Positions 35,273 through 44,047 of a stretch of 64,000 bases of DNA are shown here, piece by piece. Below the pieces are notes generated by a model. It had not been told where the DNA came from and ran no database searches. It saw only the letters and a list, made by a program, of their open reading frames with translations. The DNA is from Vulcanimicrobiota bacterium (lineage in GTDB: Bacteria > Vulcanimicrobiota > Xenobia > Xenobiales > JADMJV01): NCBI GenBank assembly GCA_017307785.1, contig JAFKGI010000003.1, positions 242,298-306,297 on the forward strand, read 5' to 3'. Numbering within the stretch: the stretch's first letter is position 1; each line of letters begins with the position of its first letter. Made by a program: the position numbers and the translations under genes.

Positions 35273-35466
35273 GGTCCTTGTCGAGCCAGGCGGTAGGCGC
35301 CGGTCTGCCAGATGTTGCGGACGAAGACGGCTACCAGGAAAAGAAAAAGAAAAAGATTGAAAAGCAGTCGCGCCAAAGGCGCGGCCGCGGCTCCCATGCC
35401 GACAAACCCGAACAGGCCTGATACGAAGGCCAAAAGTAAAAATGTGATGGCCCAGTTGGACATCAT
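35269..35466 (-). CDS. DUF1328 (YtjA-like) small membrane protein
   Basis: 65 residues, two transmembrane helices. WAITFLLLAFVSGLFGFVGMG followed by APLARLLFNLFLFLFLV matches the DUF1328 layout. The start is set by GGAGG lying 6 bases upstream of the ATG at 35466 (35463 is an alternative). Family members appear in envelope stress regulons. A paralogue is encoded at 51453. Confidence 0.8.
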   Translation of the reverse strand: MMSNWAITFLLLAFVSGLFGFVGMGAAAAPLARLLFNLFLFLFLVAVFVRNIWQTGAYRLARQGP

Positions 35467-35509
35467 CACCATCCTCCATCCCCCTCCACGTGGGAGATTT
35501 TTCCCCATG

Positions 35510-35905
35510 CTAGTCAGATGGGCGGATTCCTTGAACCGATTGAGATACCCGGCCCTTGGTACCGCTGTACCCGTCGAGTTCCTCACGCACCTGGCGAGCC
35601 AGCGGGGTCTGGCCCGGAGAGCCGTTGTCCGACTGCTCGTGCCCCTCAAGCGCCGACGGGCTCTCGGACTCGACCTGCACCGGCTTTTGCTGGCTCTTGA
35701 GCCACTCTCGCAGCCCGTGCTCCGCCTCCTGTCGCAGCCAGCTCTTGAGGATGCCGCCGATTCCGGACCGGCTCATGCTGGCTCCGAACAAGATCGGCAG
35801 AGCCACGCCGGAGCCAACAGCAAAGCCGAACAGCACAGCGCCTCCCAGGCTGGTCAGCGGTTTTTCCTCCACGAATTTTCTGAGATCTGATGGATTGTTT
35901 TGCAT
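35510..35905 (-). CDS. Hypothetical envelope protein with one hydrophobic segment
   Basis: 131 residues: MQNNPSDLRKFVEEKPLTS, then a Gly-rich hydrophobic stretch (19-43), an amphipathic helix (45-70) and a polar C-terminal tail. It is similar in plan to the small stress-associated membrane proteins next to it. AAGAGGG lies upstream. No family is recognised with certainty. Confidence 0.7.
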   Translation of the reverse strand: MQNNPSDLRKFVEEKPLTSLGGAVLFGFAVGSGVALPILFGASMSRSGIGGILKSWLRQEAEHGLREWLKSQQKPVQVESESPSALEGHEQSDNGSPGQTPLARQVREELDGYSGTKGRVSQSVQGIRPSD

Positions 35906-35981
35906 AACCTTACCCTCTTCAAATGAATACGGTCTCCCGGCTTGTGCGCTGCGCCAGCAAGCGGGCTAGAACCGATGGAAT

Positions 35982-36254
35982 TTATCGGCGACTCAGTGCG
36001 GCGCCGGTGAGAAAGCCTAGCGATAGGCCGGCGATAAGCGCCTGGGTGGGATACTTACGGATAAAGCCGGTGAGGTCGGCCTGGATGTCAGAGGCGCGAC
36101 TGTCGCTCAGGTACTGGCTGCCGGCTTCCAGCTGTCCAGCCGCCTTGTGCAGCACGCCGCCCACCTGGGTCAGCGCCTGATCGGTCTTGTCGGCCATCTT
36201 CTTGCCGGTCTCGTGCAACTTCTCCTGGATCTTCTCGTTGTGAATCGGATTCAT
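35982..36254 (-). CDS. ElaB/YqjD (DUF883)-like tail-anchored protein
   Basis: 90 residues. An amphipathic, charged N-terminal helix is followed by the C-terminal anchor RKYPTQALIAGLSLGFLTGA ending in Arg-Arg, the typical ElaB/YqjD arrangement. In enterobacteria these proteins anchor to the inner membrane in stationary phase and bind ribosomes. GGAGG precedes the ATG. It is divergent from the glycine-zipper gene. Confidence 0.8.
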   Translation of the reverse strand: MNPIHNEKIQEKLHETGKKMADKTDQALTQVGGVLHKAAGQLEAGSQYLSDSRASDIQADLTGFIRKYPTQALIAGLSLGFLTGAALSRR

Positions 36255-36388
36255 AGGTCCTGTCCTCCACTGTGTGTGTTGTGGCCGGCCATGCAGGCCT
36301 TGCCTGCTCCGATCTTAGCCTGCCCCCCGAGAATGCAGCAGGTCGACTCGTCCCTGAGGGCGGGTATTTGCATACCGCCGAGAATTCA

Positions 36389-36416
36389 GGAACATTTCAG
36401 CGGAGTGGACTAAAGT
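36389..36416 (+). promoter_or_regulatory. Candidate ECF-type promoter
   Basis: GGAACA (36389-36394) and TAAAGT (36411-36416) are 16 bases apart, 40 bases before the glycine-zipper gene. GGAAC is typical of extracytoplasmic-function sigma factors, which would fit an envelope gene. This is assigned by eye only. Confidence 0.3.
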
Positions 36417-36455
36417 GGCGAGGTAATACACAAGAGACAGCAGGAGAGCCTCGTC

Positions 36456-36908
36456 ATGAAAGTCAGCGCATTCATTCAGAACAATCCCACTCCCAACCAG
36501 AAGCCGTCAGTCAACAAACCCTCTCAGGACCCGGCTCCTCAAGCTCCTCAGGAAAATTACACTCCCTCGGAAGGCCCCTCGACCCTGAAAGCCCTGGCTC
36601 CCGTCTTCATTGGCGCAGCCGTGGGTGCAGGCGTGGGCCTCTTCGCCGGCGCTGGCGGCGGTGGCTTCCTGGGCGGCACTGCCGGCGCTCTGGCCGGCAC
36701 CGGACTGGGCGTGGCCGCCACCGTGGGCGCTGCTCGCGTCGGCCTGGACGAGCAATCCTTCGGAATCGGCATGGCCGGCGTAGCCATCGGTGGCATCGGT
36801 GGTTGTATCCTGGGCGCCATGGGTCACAGCTGGGCATCAGGCGCAGCCCTGGCCGCTGGAGGAGCCCTGGCGGGCGGCCTGGTCGGCATCAGCTCACTGC
36901 TGAAATAG
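36456..36908 (+). CDS. Glycine-zipper membrane protein with disordered N terminus
   Basis: 150 residues. Residues 1-43 are Asn/Pro/Gln/Ser-rich and unstructured (MKVSAFIQNNPTPNQKPSVN). Residues 44-150 are four or five Gly/Ala-rich hydrophobic helices with small-xxx-small repeats (AAVGAGVGLFAGAGGGGFLG). The pattern is that of glycine-zipper or type III translocator-like membrane-inserting proteins; no cleavable leader is present. GGAGAG lies upstream, and a terminator follows at once. Confidence 0.8.
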   Translation: MKVSAFIQNNPTPNQKPSVNKPSQDPAPQAPQENYTPSEGPSTLKALAPVFIGAAVGAGVGLFAGAGGGGFLGGTAGALAGTGLGVAATVGAARVGLDEQSFGIGMAGVAIGGIGGCILGAMGHSWASGAALAAGGALAGGLVGISSLLK

Positions 36909-36921
36909 TTTTCCGCAACGC

Positions 36922-36955
36922 AAAAAAAGAGAGCCCGAGAGGGCTCTCTTTTTTT
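36922..36955 (+). terminator. Bidirectional Rho-independent terminator
   Basis: The stem AGAGAGCCC/GGGCTCTCT is flanked by seven A and seven T residues. It lies between the glycine-zipper gene and the converging GH13 gene and can serve both. Confidence 0.93.
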
Positions 36956-36973
36956 CGTTTGCTCCGGAACCGC

Positions 36974-38773
36974 TTAGCGACTCAAAATCATGAGGCTGTA
37001 GGGCGCCAGTTTGAACTCGGCGCTGCACTGCTGCTCATCCCAGGCCATCTCTTCGGCCTCGACTTCACCCCCCTTGGGCTCGCTGTAGTCCGGACTGTAA
37101 ACCGAAGAAGCCGTGTTCAAGCGAATCTTCCAGGTTCCCGGACCGGGCAGTCCCAGGCGGAACGTCTCCATTTCCTGAGCGGAAAAATGCGCAATGACCA
37201 TCACTTCCTGGCCCGGCTCGCCGTAGCGCGTAAAAGCCAGCACGTTTTTGCCTTCATCGTTCCGAATCAACTGGATTCCCTGGCCGCTCAGACCGGCCGA
37301 GACGCCATCCAGATTGCGTCGCAGGCGAATCAAATCGCGATAGAGGCGCACGATGCCTCGGAAGTCCTCGGAGAGCTCCCAGTCCAGCGGCACCGTGTCC
37401 TCAAACCAGCCATCCTCGAGGAACTCCTGGCCCTGAAAGAGCATGGGAATCCCTGGAGCCGTGAGAGCCAGAGCGCCGGCCAGGGTGGAGCGCCTCCGCG
37501 CATACCAATCCTGCGGATTCTCGGGGTCCACTTCCGAGGTCACGCGTTGCTTGCCGTTGGCCACCTCGTCGTGAGACTCGCTGTAGACGATGCGCTGAAA
37601 GACGTCGTTGTTGAAGCGATGTAGAAGCGCCGTGGCCACCTGGCTCATATTGCGCTGGTCGTCTTCTGAGGTCGTCACCGCCGCCCGCACCGGATGGACA
37701 AAGTGAGCACACCACTGGCTATGAAAACCACCCCCACCCTCCTCCACGGGGGCCGTCAGCGCGTGACTGTCCTGAAGGTCTTCGGCGATCAGAATCTTGC
37801 CCGGAAAACGCCCGCGAATCTCCCCATTCAAGCCACGAAAGAGCTCCCAGGCTTCGGGAATCTCCTGAACCATGTCGATGGTCCGCATGTACAGGGTGGA
37901 GTCGTAACGCAGCCCGTCCACGCGAAATTCTTCCAGCCACATCAGGGCGTTGTCCCGCAAGAACTGGCGAACCTCAACGCGCCCATAATCCGGACGTGTA
38001 TCGCCCCAGGGCGTATTCGAACGGTCATCGTTATAGAAGTAGATGCCCCCTTTCTCGTTCTCGGACCAGCCGTCAAACTGCCAGAGGTCCAGGTCGCTCG
38101 GGCCCATGTGGTTGTAGACCACGTCTAAGATGACCCCGATGCCCATTTCGTGGCACTTTTTGATGAAGCGCTTGAAAGCGTCTGGGCCTCCATAGGCGGT
38201 CTCGACCGCAAAGATATGGGCAGGATTGTACCCCCAGGACCAATCGCCGGGAAATTCCGCCACCGGCAGAATCTCCACTGCGTTGACGCCCAATCGTTTC
38301 AGGTGCCCGAGGCGCTTCTCGGCATCGGCAAAGGTGCCGGGACCTTCGCCCTTAGAATCCTGGAACGTGCCGATGTGCATCTCGTAGATGACCAGTTCAT
38401 TGAAAGGACCCAGGCCCGCATACTCCTCGTCCTGTCCCCAATCAAAGCTGCCTGGATCATAGATGACCCCGTTGCCCACCGAGTTGGTCACCTCTTTGGC
38501 GTAGGGATCGATGCGCGAAAGTTCCTTTTCGCCATTGCGAATGTGATAACGGTATTCGTCACCGACCTTCGCTTTCTCCACGACGCCGGACCAGTGTCCG
38601 GACTCGTCCCTGTGCAACGGGTTCTGACCCGGGGTGAAGTTGTTGAAACTGCCGATGACGGAAACTTCCTCGGCAAACGGAGCCCAAACTCGGAAGGAGC
38701 AACCTTTCTTCAAAAGAGTTGCTCCCATGGCGGTGATTTCTGATTTTTTAGCGGACGCGACGGTCACAGACAA
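36974..38773 (-). CDS. GH13 alpha-glucan-active enzyme with CBM48 (branching-enzyme-like)
   Basis: 599 residues. An N-terminal CBM48-like beta domain (15-110) precedes the TIM barrel with the GH13 regions: DVVYNHMG, RVDGLRYDST (nucleophile Asp291), LIAEDL (acid Glu331) and ESHDEV (His401, Asp402), then a C-terminal beta domain. The layout is that of glycogen branching enzyme or a maltooligosyl-trehalose hydrolase; no partner glg or tre genes are nearby. The TTG start is supported by AAGGAG 6 bases upstream. Confidence 0.9.
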   Translation of the reverse strand: MSVTVASAKKSEITAMGATLLKKGCSFRVWAPFAEEVSVIGSFNNFTPGQNPLHRDESGHWSGVVEKAKVGDEYRYHIRNGEKELSRIDPYAKEVTNSVGNGVIYDPGSFDWGQDEEYAGLGPFNELVIYEMHIGTFQDSKGEGPGTFADAEKRLGHLKRLGVNAVEILPVAEFPGDWSWGYNPAHIFAVETAYGGPDAFKRFIKKCHEMGIGVILDVVYNHMGPSDLDLWQFDGWSENEKGGIYFYNDDRSNTPWGDTRPDYGRVEVRQFLRDNALMWLEEFRVDGLRYDSTLYMRTIDMVQEIPEAWELFRGLNGEIRGRFPGKILIAEDLQDSHALTAPVEEGGGGFHSQWCAHFVHPVRAAVTTSEDDQRNMSQVATALLHRFNNDVFQRIVYSESHDEVANGKQRVTSEVDPENPQDWYARRRSTLAGALALTAPGIPMLFQGQEFLEDGWFEDTVPLDWELSEDFRGIVRLYRDLIRLRRNLDGVSAGLSGQGIQLIRNDEGKNVLAFTRYGEPGQEVMVIAHFSAQEMETFRLGLPGPGTWKIRLNTASSVYSPDYSEPKGGEVEAEEMAWDEQQCSAEFKLAPYSLMILSR

Positions 38774-38785
38774 AAACTCTCCTTA

Positions 38786-38824
38786 GTGAAAATAGAAAAC
38801 AGGGGGAGAGCTGCGAAGCTCTCC
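38786..38824 (-). terminator. Terminator-like hairpin
   Basis: A perfect 11-base-pair stem (GGGGGAGAGCT/AGCTCTCCCCC, arms 38798-38808 and 38813-38823) is followed on the minus strand by a T-rich tract (TGTTTTCTATTTTC). It lies 25 bases past the stop of the gene at 38847 and ahead of the GH13 gene. Confidence 0.75.
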
Positions 38825-38846
38825 CCCCAAGACGTAAGCGCAAGGC

Positions 38847-39413
38847 TTAGGGCAGTTGATTGATGGCGGCGGCGTCCGCACGACCATAGGTGTCAGCGCT
38901 GTATTTGTTGATGATTTCGCGAACCTCGAACTCGCCCAGGTTGCCGGTCGGACAGGCAACGGCGACAACGGCGCGGCCATTCTTCAGGGCCTCCTCGGAG
39001 TCGATGGCGATGCGATGCGGCACACCCTGGTCCTGCATGTAGCCGGCGACGCCGCCAGCAATGGCTCCGCCTACGGTGGCGCCCGCCAGTCCAGCCATGG
39101 CCGTAGCCAGGGCACCACCACCGGTGACCAGACCGAAGCCAGGGATCACCAGCGAAGCGAGAGCGGCCAGCGCGCCCAGGCCGAGACCCAGTCCGGCGCC
39201 CTTACCAGCGCCCGCCGCGGCGTCGGCGCTGGTGGTGGTGGTAACACCGGAAGTGGCTTTGTCTACCACCGTTTTGTCCTCATCGCCGCGCAAGTAATCA
39301 GGCGGGAAGAGAGCCGAGAGGTCTTTCTGGTCGGCGCCGCGGTCCAGCAGGGCGGCCAGGGCCTTCTCGGCCAGGTGAGCATCGGGAAAGCTTGCATAGA
39401 GTGTAATATTCAT
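38847..39413 (-). CDS. Glycine-rich membrane-associated stress-type protein
   Basis: 188 residues. Residues 1-45 form a small alpha/beta unit (MNITLYASFPDAHLAEKALA) like the YflT/general-stress-protein N domain. A Thr-rich linker precedes a long Gly/Ala hydrophobic region (68-130), and a second ferredoxin-like unit follows (138-170: IAIDSEEALKNGRAVVAVAC). It probably sits in the membrane as a glycine-zipper hairpin. GGAG precedes the ATG at 39413. Confidence 0.78.
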   Translation of the reverse strand: MNITLYASFPDAHLAEKALAALLDRGADQKDLSALFPPDYLRGDEDKTVVDKATSGVTTTTSADAAAGAGKGAGLGLGLGALAALASLVIPGFGLVTGGGALATAMAGLAGATVGGAIAGGVAGYMQDQGVPHRIAIDSEEALKNGRAVVAVACPTGNLGEFEVREIINKYSADTYGRADAAAINQLP

Positions 39414-39521
39414 AGGAAACTGCTCCAATTCAGGTCGTGTGTGTGGGGCACCAACCCCGTTTCCACAGCATAGATCCAGCTCCCGATCTGTCCCAGGTCC
39501 CCCCGTCATCGGGCCGGGGGA

Positions 39522-40574
39522 TCAGGGTACCCTCGACTCCTCCGCCAGCTCCAGGAGGCGCGAGCCAATCCGCTCGAGCGGCAGCTCTTCGTCCACCGCT
39601 CCGAGTTTCACCGCCGCTTTGGGCATCCCGTAGACGACGCAGCTTTCGCGATTCTGGGCGATCGTGCGCGCGCCGGACTCGCGCAGGGCCAGCAGTCCCT
39701 GGGCCCCGTCCTCGCCCAACCCGGTCAGAATCACTCCCACGGTGGTCAGGCTGCTTTCCGCCATGGATCGAAAAAGCACGTTGCCCGAGGGGCGTTGCCA
39801 ACATTCTCGTTCGCCTTTGCGCAGCCAGGTCCGCCGGTTCTGCCAATGAAGGTGATAGTCCGGCGGAGCCACATAGACGGTGCCCGGTAAAGTGAGTTCC
39901 TCGTGCTCGGCCAGGCGCACCTGGAGGGCGATGTTGCCGCTCAGCCAATCCACAAAGCTCTGGCTGAATTCCGAAGTGATGTGCTGAACCAACAGCACAG
40001 GGGCCATGAAGTCGCTGGGCAACTTGCGCAGGATGTCACACACCGCCGCCGGACCACCGGTGGAAGCGGTGATTCCCACCGCCATCAACTGCCCGGAGGG
40101 GGCAGGCGTGGGCTTCTCTCCCCCCGTCGAAGCGGCTGCAAAATCGACGGGCGAACGCCCATCGGCCAGCTTGCGGCGAATGATGTGCACCTTGCTCATG
40201 GCCGCCACGTGGTCGCAAAAAGCGCGACATCGCTGCGGGTAGTCTCGGTGCTCGCGGTCCGGTAGAGAGCGAAAGGCGCTGACCGCGCCCTGGCGCAGCG
40301 CCTGCGCTTCGTTCTTGGCAAAATCTCCATCCACCAGCGCCACCACCGGGGTGGCGAACTGAGCGCTCACGTGGCGCACGCAGGACGGGCTGGAGCCGTC
40401 GCTCATGGGCCAGCGGATGGTCACCGCCTGAGGCGGCTCCAAGCGGATAAAACGCAGCGCATCTTCGCAGTTCGGCAAGGCGGCCACCACCAGGAAGCGT
40501 GGATCTTTTTCCAAGACTTCCTGAATCCAGAAGCGAAACTCGGGCCGGTCGTCGACCACCAGAACACGAATCAC
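39522..40574 (-). CDS. cheB: CheB-type methylesterase with degenerate receiver domain
   Basis: 350 residues. The C-terminal CheB domain is complete: Ser in GITASTGGPAAV, His in LLVQHITSEFSQSF, Asp in ILTGLGEDGAQGLL. The N-terminal receiver keeps Asp8-Asp9 but the phosphorylated Asp is missing: the motif reads QAVTIRWPMSDG with Arg54 and a two-residue deletion. Activation therefore cannot follow the usual phospho-switch. It starts with GTG overlapping the cheA stop (GTGA) and ends the chemosensory operon. Confidence 0.93.
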   Translation of the reverse strand: MIRVLVVDDRPEFRFWIQEVLEKDPRFLVVAALPNCEDALRFIRLEPPQAVTIRWPMSDGSSPSCVRHVSAQFATPVVALVDGDFAKNEAQALRQGAVSAFRSLPDREHRDYPQRCRAFCDHVAAMSKVHIIRRKLADGRSPVDFAAASTGGEKPTPAPSGQLMAVGITASTGGPAAVCDILRKLPSDFMAPVLLVQHITSEFSQSFVDWLSGNIALQVRLAEHEELTLPGTVYVAPPDYHLHWQNRRTWLRKGERECWQRPSGNVLFRSMAESSLTTVGVILTGLGEDGAQGLLALRESGARTIAQNRESCVVYGMPKAAVKLGAVDEELPLERIGSRLLELAEESRVP

Positions 40575-42562
40575 AGCAGCCTCTGAATCGTGTCCATGAG
40601 ACGTCGATGATCAAAAGTTTGCTTGAGCAGATAGGCATCCGCCCCCAGTTCCAGACCGCGCTTCTGCTCTTCGGGACCGGCCAGCGAGGTCAACAGAATG
40701 ACCGGAAGCTCCGCCCATTCCTCGCGCTCGCGAATGCGCTGCAGCAGTCCGAGCCCGTCCAGCAAGGGCATCTGCACGTCGCTGACCACCAGATCGATTT
40801 CCCGTGCTGAAAGCACGGTCAAAGCCTCGGTTCCATCGGCTGCCTCAATCGTTTCGTAACCACCGGACTGCAACAGCGCGGCCGTCATCTGGCGAGTGGT
40901 CTGCGAATCGTCCACCAGCAAAATCAGCGGAGGCCTGGTTTTCTCGGCTGCCGGTCGCTGCGCGTGGCCGCGCTCCAGCAGGAGAAACTCGGGCTTCAGA
41001 ACCAACGACACTTCACCACCGGCCGAGACGTAGACGCCTTCCAGCAGGCCTTCCGGCCAACCGCCGCCCTGCATGGCCTGCAGCGTGATCGAGAGATGTC
41101 CCACCCAATCTTCCACCTGAATCAATCGAGTCTTCTCGCCGACTCCGATCTCGATGATCCGTAGTCGCTGCAGCTGGGACAGGTCCGCTTCACTCAGGCC
41201 CAGCAGATCAGCCAGCGGCGTGATGGGACGGCGTTGTCCACTCTCGACCAGGTAGATGCCGTGGGGATCGTGCAAAACCTCCGACTGGGTCAGATAGCGC
41301 AGGCGTAGCACGGCCCGCGTCGGCAGAGCGAACTCGCGCCCACCGCTGCGCACCGTAAGAATCTGGACCCCCCAGGCTCCCGAACTGAAAGCCAGTTCCC
41401 AGGTGGTACCCTCCCCCTCCAACCAGCGGATCGCTCCGCTGAGTTCGCGCACGCGCGAACGCACGGCCCCCATTCCCACGCCGCGACCAGCGCCACGGCT
41501 GGTCACGGCCTGACTGCTCAGACCATCCACGAAGACCAGCTCTTCGGTCGGCAGATCCGCTTCCACACCGAGAGCGCGAGCCCGCTGGCGCAGGGTCTCT
41601 TGCTTGAGTCCACCGCCATCGTCGCTCATTTGCAGGATCAACTGCTCTCCACCGCGGCGCACCCGCAGGCAGACCAGGCCGCGTTCGGATTTGCCCAGGC
41701 GGCGCCGCTCTTCAGGACTCTCCAGACCGTGGTGGATGGCATTGGAAAGCAAATGGTTGAGGGGGTCGAGCAAGGCCTGGAGCAGGGGGAGTTCTACCAG
41801 CGTGTCGCCCCCCTCCAGCACAAAATCCACCTGTTTGCCCAGGCTTTGGGCCAGCTCTCGAGCCTGGCTGGACATGCCGCCCAGCAAGTCGCGGGCGGGC
41901 ACAAGCAGCAACTGGCGAGCTTCATCCCGCAATTCCTCGGTGGACTGAGCTACATCCGCGGCCAGCCTTTCCAGACGCCGCAACAAGGACCGCTGCAACG
42001 GCCCCACCTGTTGGCGCAACTGGCGCAAACCTTCTTGCAAAGCGAAGGGCTGAGCTCCGATCCGCCCGCTGGCCCGAATCAAGTTCTCCAACTGATTGAC
42101 CTGGACACGCACCACCTGACGCTGCTGGTCGCGCTCGGCCTCACCCTCGAAGGACTGGGGAACCGGTTCTTCTTCATCCAGCTCGATCCACTCTCCGAGA
42201 TTGCGGTAGGCCTGTTCCGCCGACTGCGAGCGCTTGCCGACCAGGGCCGCCGCCACCGCATCTTCGAGTGCGTCCCGCAAGCTGCGCACCCAATCGGCCC
42301 GACGTCCCTCCGTCGGCAGCTCGTCGTAATGCAAAAGCAACGTCTCTCCTCGGTGAGCCAGTTGCTCCACCAGGGGAAAATTCAAAAGTCGGGCCGTGCC
42401 CTTGAGACTATGCAGAGAACGACGGGCCGACGCGACCGTCTCGGTGCCCCAGGCGCCCTGTTGCAGTTCGCGTTCCAGGTTTTCCAGACGTGCCAAATGG
42501 TCGCGGTGTTCCAACGAAAAAGACTCGAGCACTCGCTTTCGGGCGGCATCAGAGGGCTTCAC
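40571..42562 (-). CDS. cheA: CheA histidine kinase fused to a response-regulator domain
   Basis: 663 residues. Hpt domain with His51 in RRSLHSLKGTARLL; a short linker with no obvious P2; the dimerisation helices; the ATPase domain with NHLLSNAIHHGLESP, DDGGG and GRGVGMGAV; a CheW-like P5; and a C-terminal receiver (about 540-660) with VVSDVQMPLLDG and LKQ. The CheA-REC fusion is the FrzE/alternative-function layout rather than the flagellar one. No separate cheY is in the operon. GTG start within the preceding cheW stop (GTGA). Confidence 0.95.
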   Translation of the reverse strand: MKPSDAARKRVLESFSLEHRDHLARLENLERELQQGAWGTETVASARRSLHSLKGTARLLNFPLVEQLAHRGETLLLHYDELPTEGRRADWVRSLRDALEDAVAAALVGKRSQSAEQAYRNLGEWIELDEEEPVPQSFEGEAERDQQRQVVRVQVNQLENLIRASGRIGAQPFALQEGLRQLRQQVGPLQRSLLRRLERLAADVAQSTEELRDEARQLLLVPARDLLGGMSSQARELAQSLGKQVDFVLEGGDTLVELPLLQALLDPLNHLLSNAIHHGLESPEERRRLGKSERGLVCLRVRRGGEQLILQMSDDGGGLKQETLRQRARALGVEADLPTEELVFVDGLSSQAVTSRGAGRGVGMGAVRSRVRELSGAIRWLEGEGTTWELAFSSGAWGVQILTVRSGGREFALPTRAVLRLRYLTQSEVLHDPHGIYLVESGQRRPITPLADLLGLSEADLSQLQRLRIIEIGVGEKTRLIQVEDWVGHLSITLQAMQGGGWPEGLLEGVYVSAGGEVSLVLKPEFLLLERGHAQRPAAEKTRPPLILLVDDSQTTRQMTAALLQSGGYETIEAADGTEALTVLSAREIDLVVSDVQMPLLDGLGLLQRIREREEWAELPVILLTSLAGPEEQKRGLELGADAYLLKQTFDHRRLMDTIQRLL

Positions 42563-43029
42563 GCGGCCAGCACCTCCAGTACCAGAGTGCCGTCGGGCAA
42601 AGTCCAGGCCACCCGCAAATACTCCAGGCCTTCCGCCAGGGGCGAACCCTCGGCCAGTCTCTCGCCCTCTTTGAGAGCCAACAATCCCAGATGCCTCTCC
42701 ACCGCCAGCCCCAACTTGCGGCCGCGCAAGAAAAGCACGAAGTAAGGAGCCGTCAGGCCTTCATCCAATTCTCCCTCAGGAATCCCCAGCCAGCGCACGG
42801 GCCAGAACGACTCCATGTAATGGGTAATTCCCAACCAGGAGGGCGGACTCAAGGGCACCTGGGTAATCTTCTGACGGGTGGCTCCCTGCAGTTCCTCCAC
42901 CGGCAAGGCGAAGCGACCCTGACCGGTGGTGACCAGGATGTGCGTCGGTACTTGATCTTCTTGCACCAGGGCGGCCGGGAAAGCCAGTTCCTGGGTGCGT
43001 CTTCTCAAGACTTCGTCGGGTTCAAACAT
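42559..43029 (-). CDS. cheW: CheW-like adaptor (second)
   Basis: 156 residues. A CheW beta-barrel with ILVTTGQGRFALPVEELQG, WLGITHYMESFWPVRWLGIP and the C-terminal TLVLEVLAA. It couples the receptor to CheA. It overlaps cheR by 8 bases and cheA by 4. Confidence 0.85.
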   Translation of the reverse strand: MFEPDEVLRRRTQELAFPAALVQEDQVPTHILVTTGQGRFALPVEELQGATRQKITQVPLSPPSWLGITHYMESFWPVRWLGIPEGELDEGLTAPYFVLFLRGRKLGLAVERHLGLLALKEGERLAEGSPLAEGLEYLRVAWTLPDGTLVLEVLAA

Positions 43030-44047
43030 CGCTCTCTCCCAAACGCCTCAACTGCTTACTGGTCCACTGCAACAACTGCTCCCAGGTGCAGTTTTCCCAA
43101 CCTGGCACGTGTTCGCTCGGAGTTTGACGGCGGGCCAGAGTGATCACGTTTCGCCAGTGGCGACGGGCCTGGTCCACTTTCTGCTCGCCGAGCTCCAGCA
43201 ATCCTAGCTGATAGTGCGACACCGCCAGCGAGGGATCCAGGTAGAGACTCTTCTTCAGAGACTGGGAAGCCTGACGCGGCTGATTGTTGTTGGCAAACTG
43301 GGTGGCTTCCTCCAGGAAGGCCAGGGCTTCCGGTCGGCCGGCTAACTGGGGACGCATCGGATTGATGCGCAAAGGCTCGAGCGGAATCGGAGGCAGCAGC
43401 ACGGGAACGGGAAGCGTAGTCAACTCGAAAGTCCTGCGCCGATAAGCGGCTAGCGAAGAATCGATCAGCTCCAAGCCCGGGTGATCCCCGGCCAGAACCG
43501 CTTCCGCGTAGCCCAGATAGAGCACGCCATCGGGCGCCAGCCAGCGATAGAGTCGATCGACGACCTGGGCCATACTGGCCGGATCCAGATAGATCAGGAC
43601 GTTGCGGCAGAAAATGAAGTCCTGGGTCTCGATCTCCGACCCGTCGAGCAGGTCATGACAAAAGAAATCGACCTTCTCGAGAATGTCGCGATCCAATTGC
43701 CAGTCACCATCCGCCAGATGTTGAAAATACTGGTCACGCATCCGCTCGGCGCAGCCGCGCATGTGCCACGAAGTGAATCGCCCGCGCCGGGCCTGCTCGA
43801 TGGCGTCGGCATTGAAATCGCTTCCGGTGAAGGCAAAGCGGCCCCGATCGATCGGGCGCCGCGAGCAACGCTGCGAAAGCGTCAGCACGGTGGAGTAAAT
43901 CTCCGCTCCATTCGCGCAGCCGGCCGACCAGATGCGCACCGGATAGCGATGCGACTCCAGACGTTGCTCGACCGCGTGCAGCAGATGGTCGAACTGAGCG
44001 GGTTGACGGAAAAAATGCGTCTCGCCGACGCTGCGCAAACGGTCCAT
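43022..44047 (-). CDS. cheR: CheR-type methyltransferase with C-terminal helical repeat
   Basis: 341 residues. The SAM-binding fold is clear: VRIWSAGCANGAEIYS, FTGSDFNADAIEQARRG and FIFCRNVLIYLD, with ETHFFRQPAQFDHLL at residues 9-23. The N-terminal all-helical CheR_N domain that normally precedes ETHFFR is absent. A TPR-like unit (about 240-325, ending ARRHWRNVITLARR) follows, as in CheR-TPR proteins of alternative-function systems. It methylates receptor glutamates. Confidence 0.9.
   Translation of the reverse strand: MDRLRSVGETHFFRQPAQFDHLLHAVEQRLESHRYPVRIWSAGCANGAEIYSTVLTLSQRCSRRPIDRGRFAFTGSDFNADAIEQARRGRFTSWHMRGCAERMRDQYFQHLADGDWQLDRDILEKVDFFCHDLLDGSEIETQDFIFCRNVLIYLDPASMAQVVDRLYRWLAPDGVLYLGYAEAVLAGDHPGLELIDSSLAAYRRRTFELTTLPVPVLLPPIPLEPLRINPMRPQLAGRPEALAFLEEATQFANNNQPRQASQSLKKSLYLDPSLAVSHYQLGLLELGEQKVDQARRHWRNVITLARRQTPSEHVPGWENCTWEQLLQWTSKQLRRLGESDV

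Noticed and set aside
36272..37624. Long plus-strand open frame of 450 codons
   Set aside because: It runs antisense to the GH13 gene and over the glycine-zipper gene in another frame; its composition is that of a shadow, with Arg/Gly/Ser runs.
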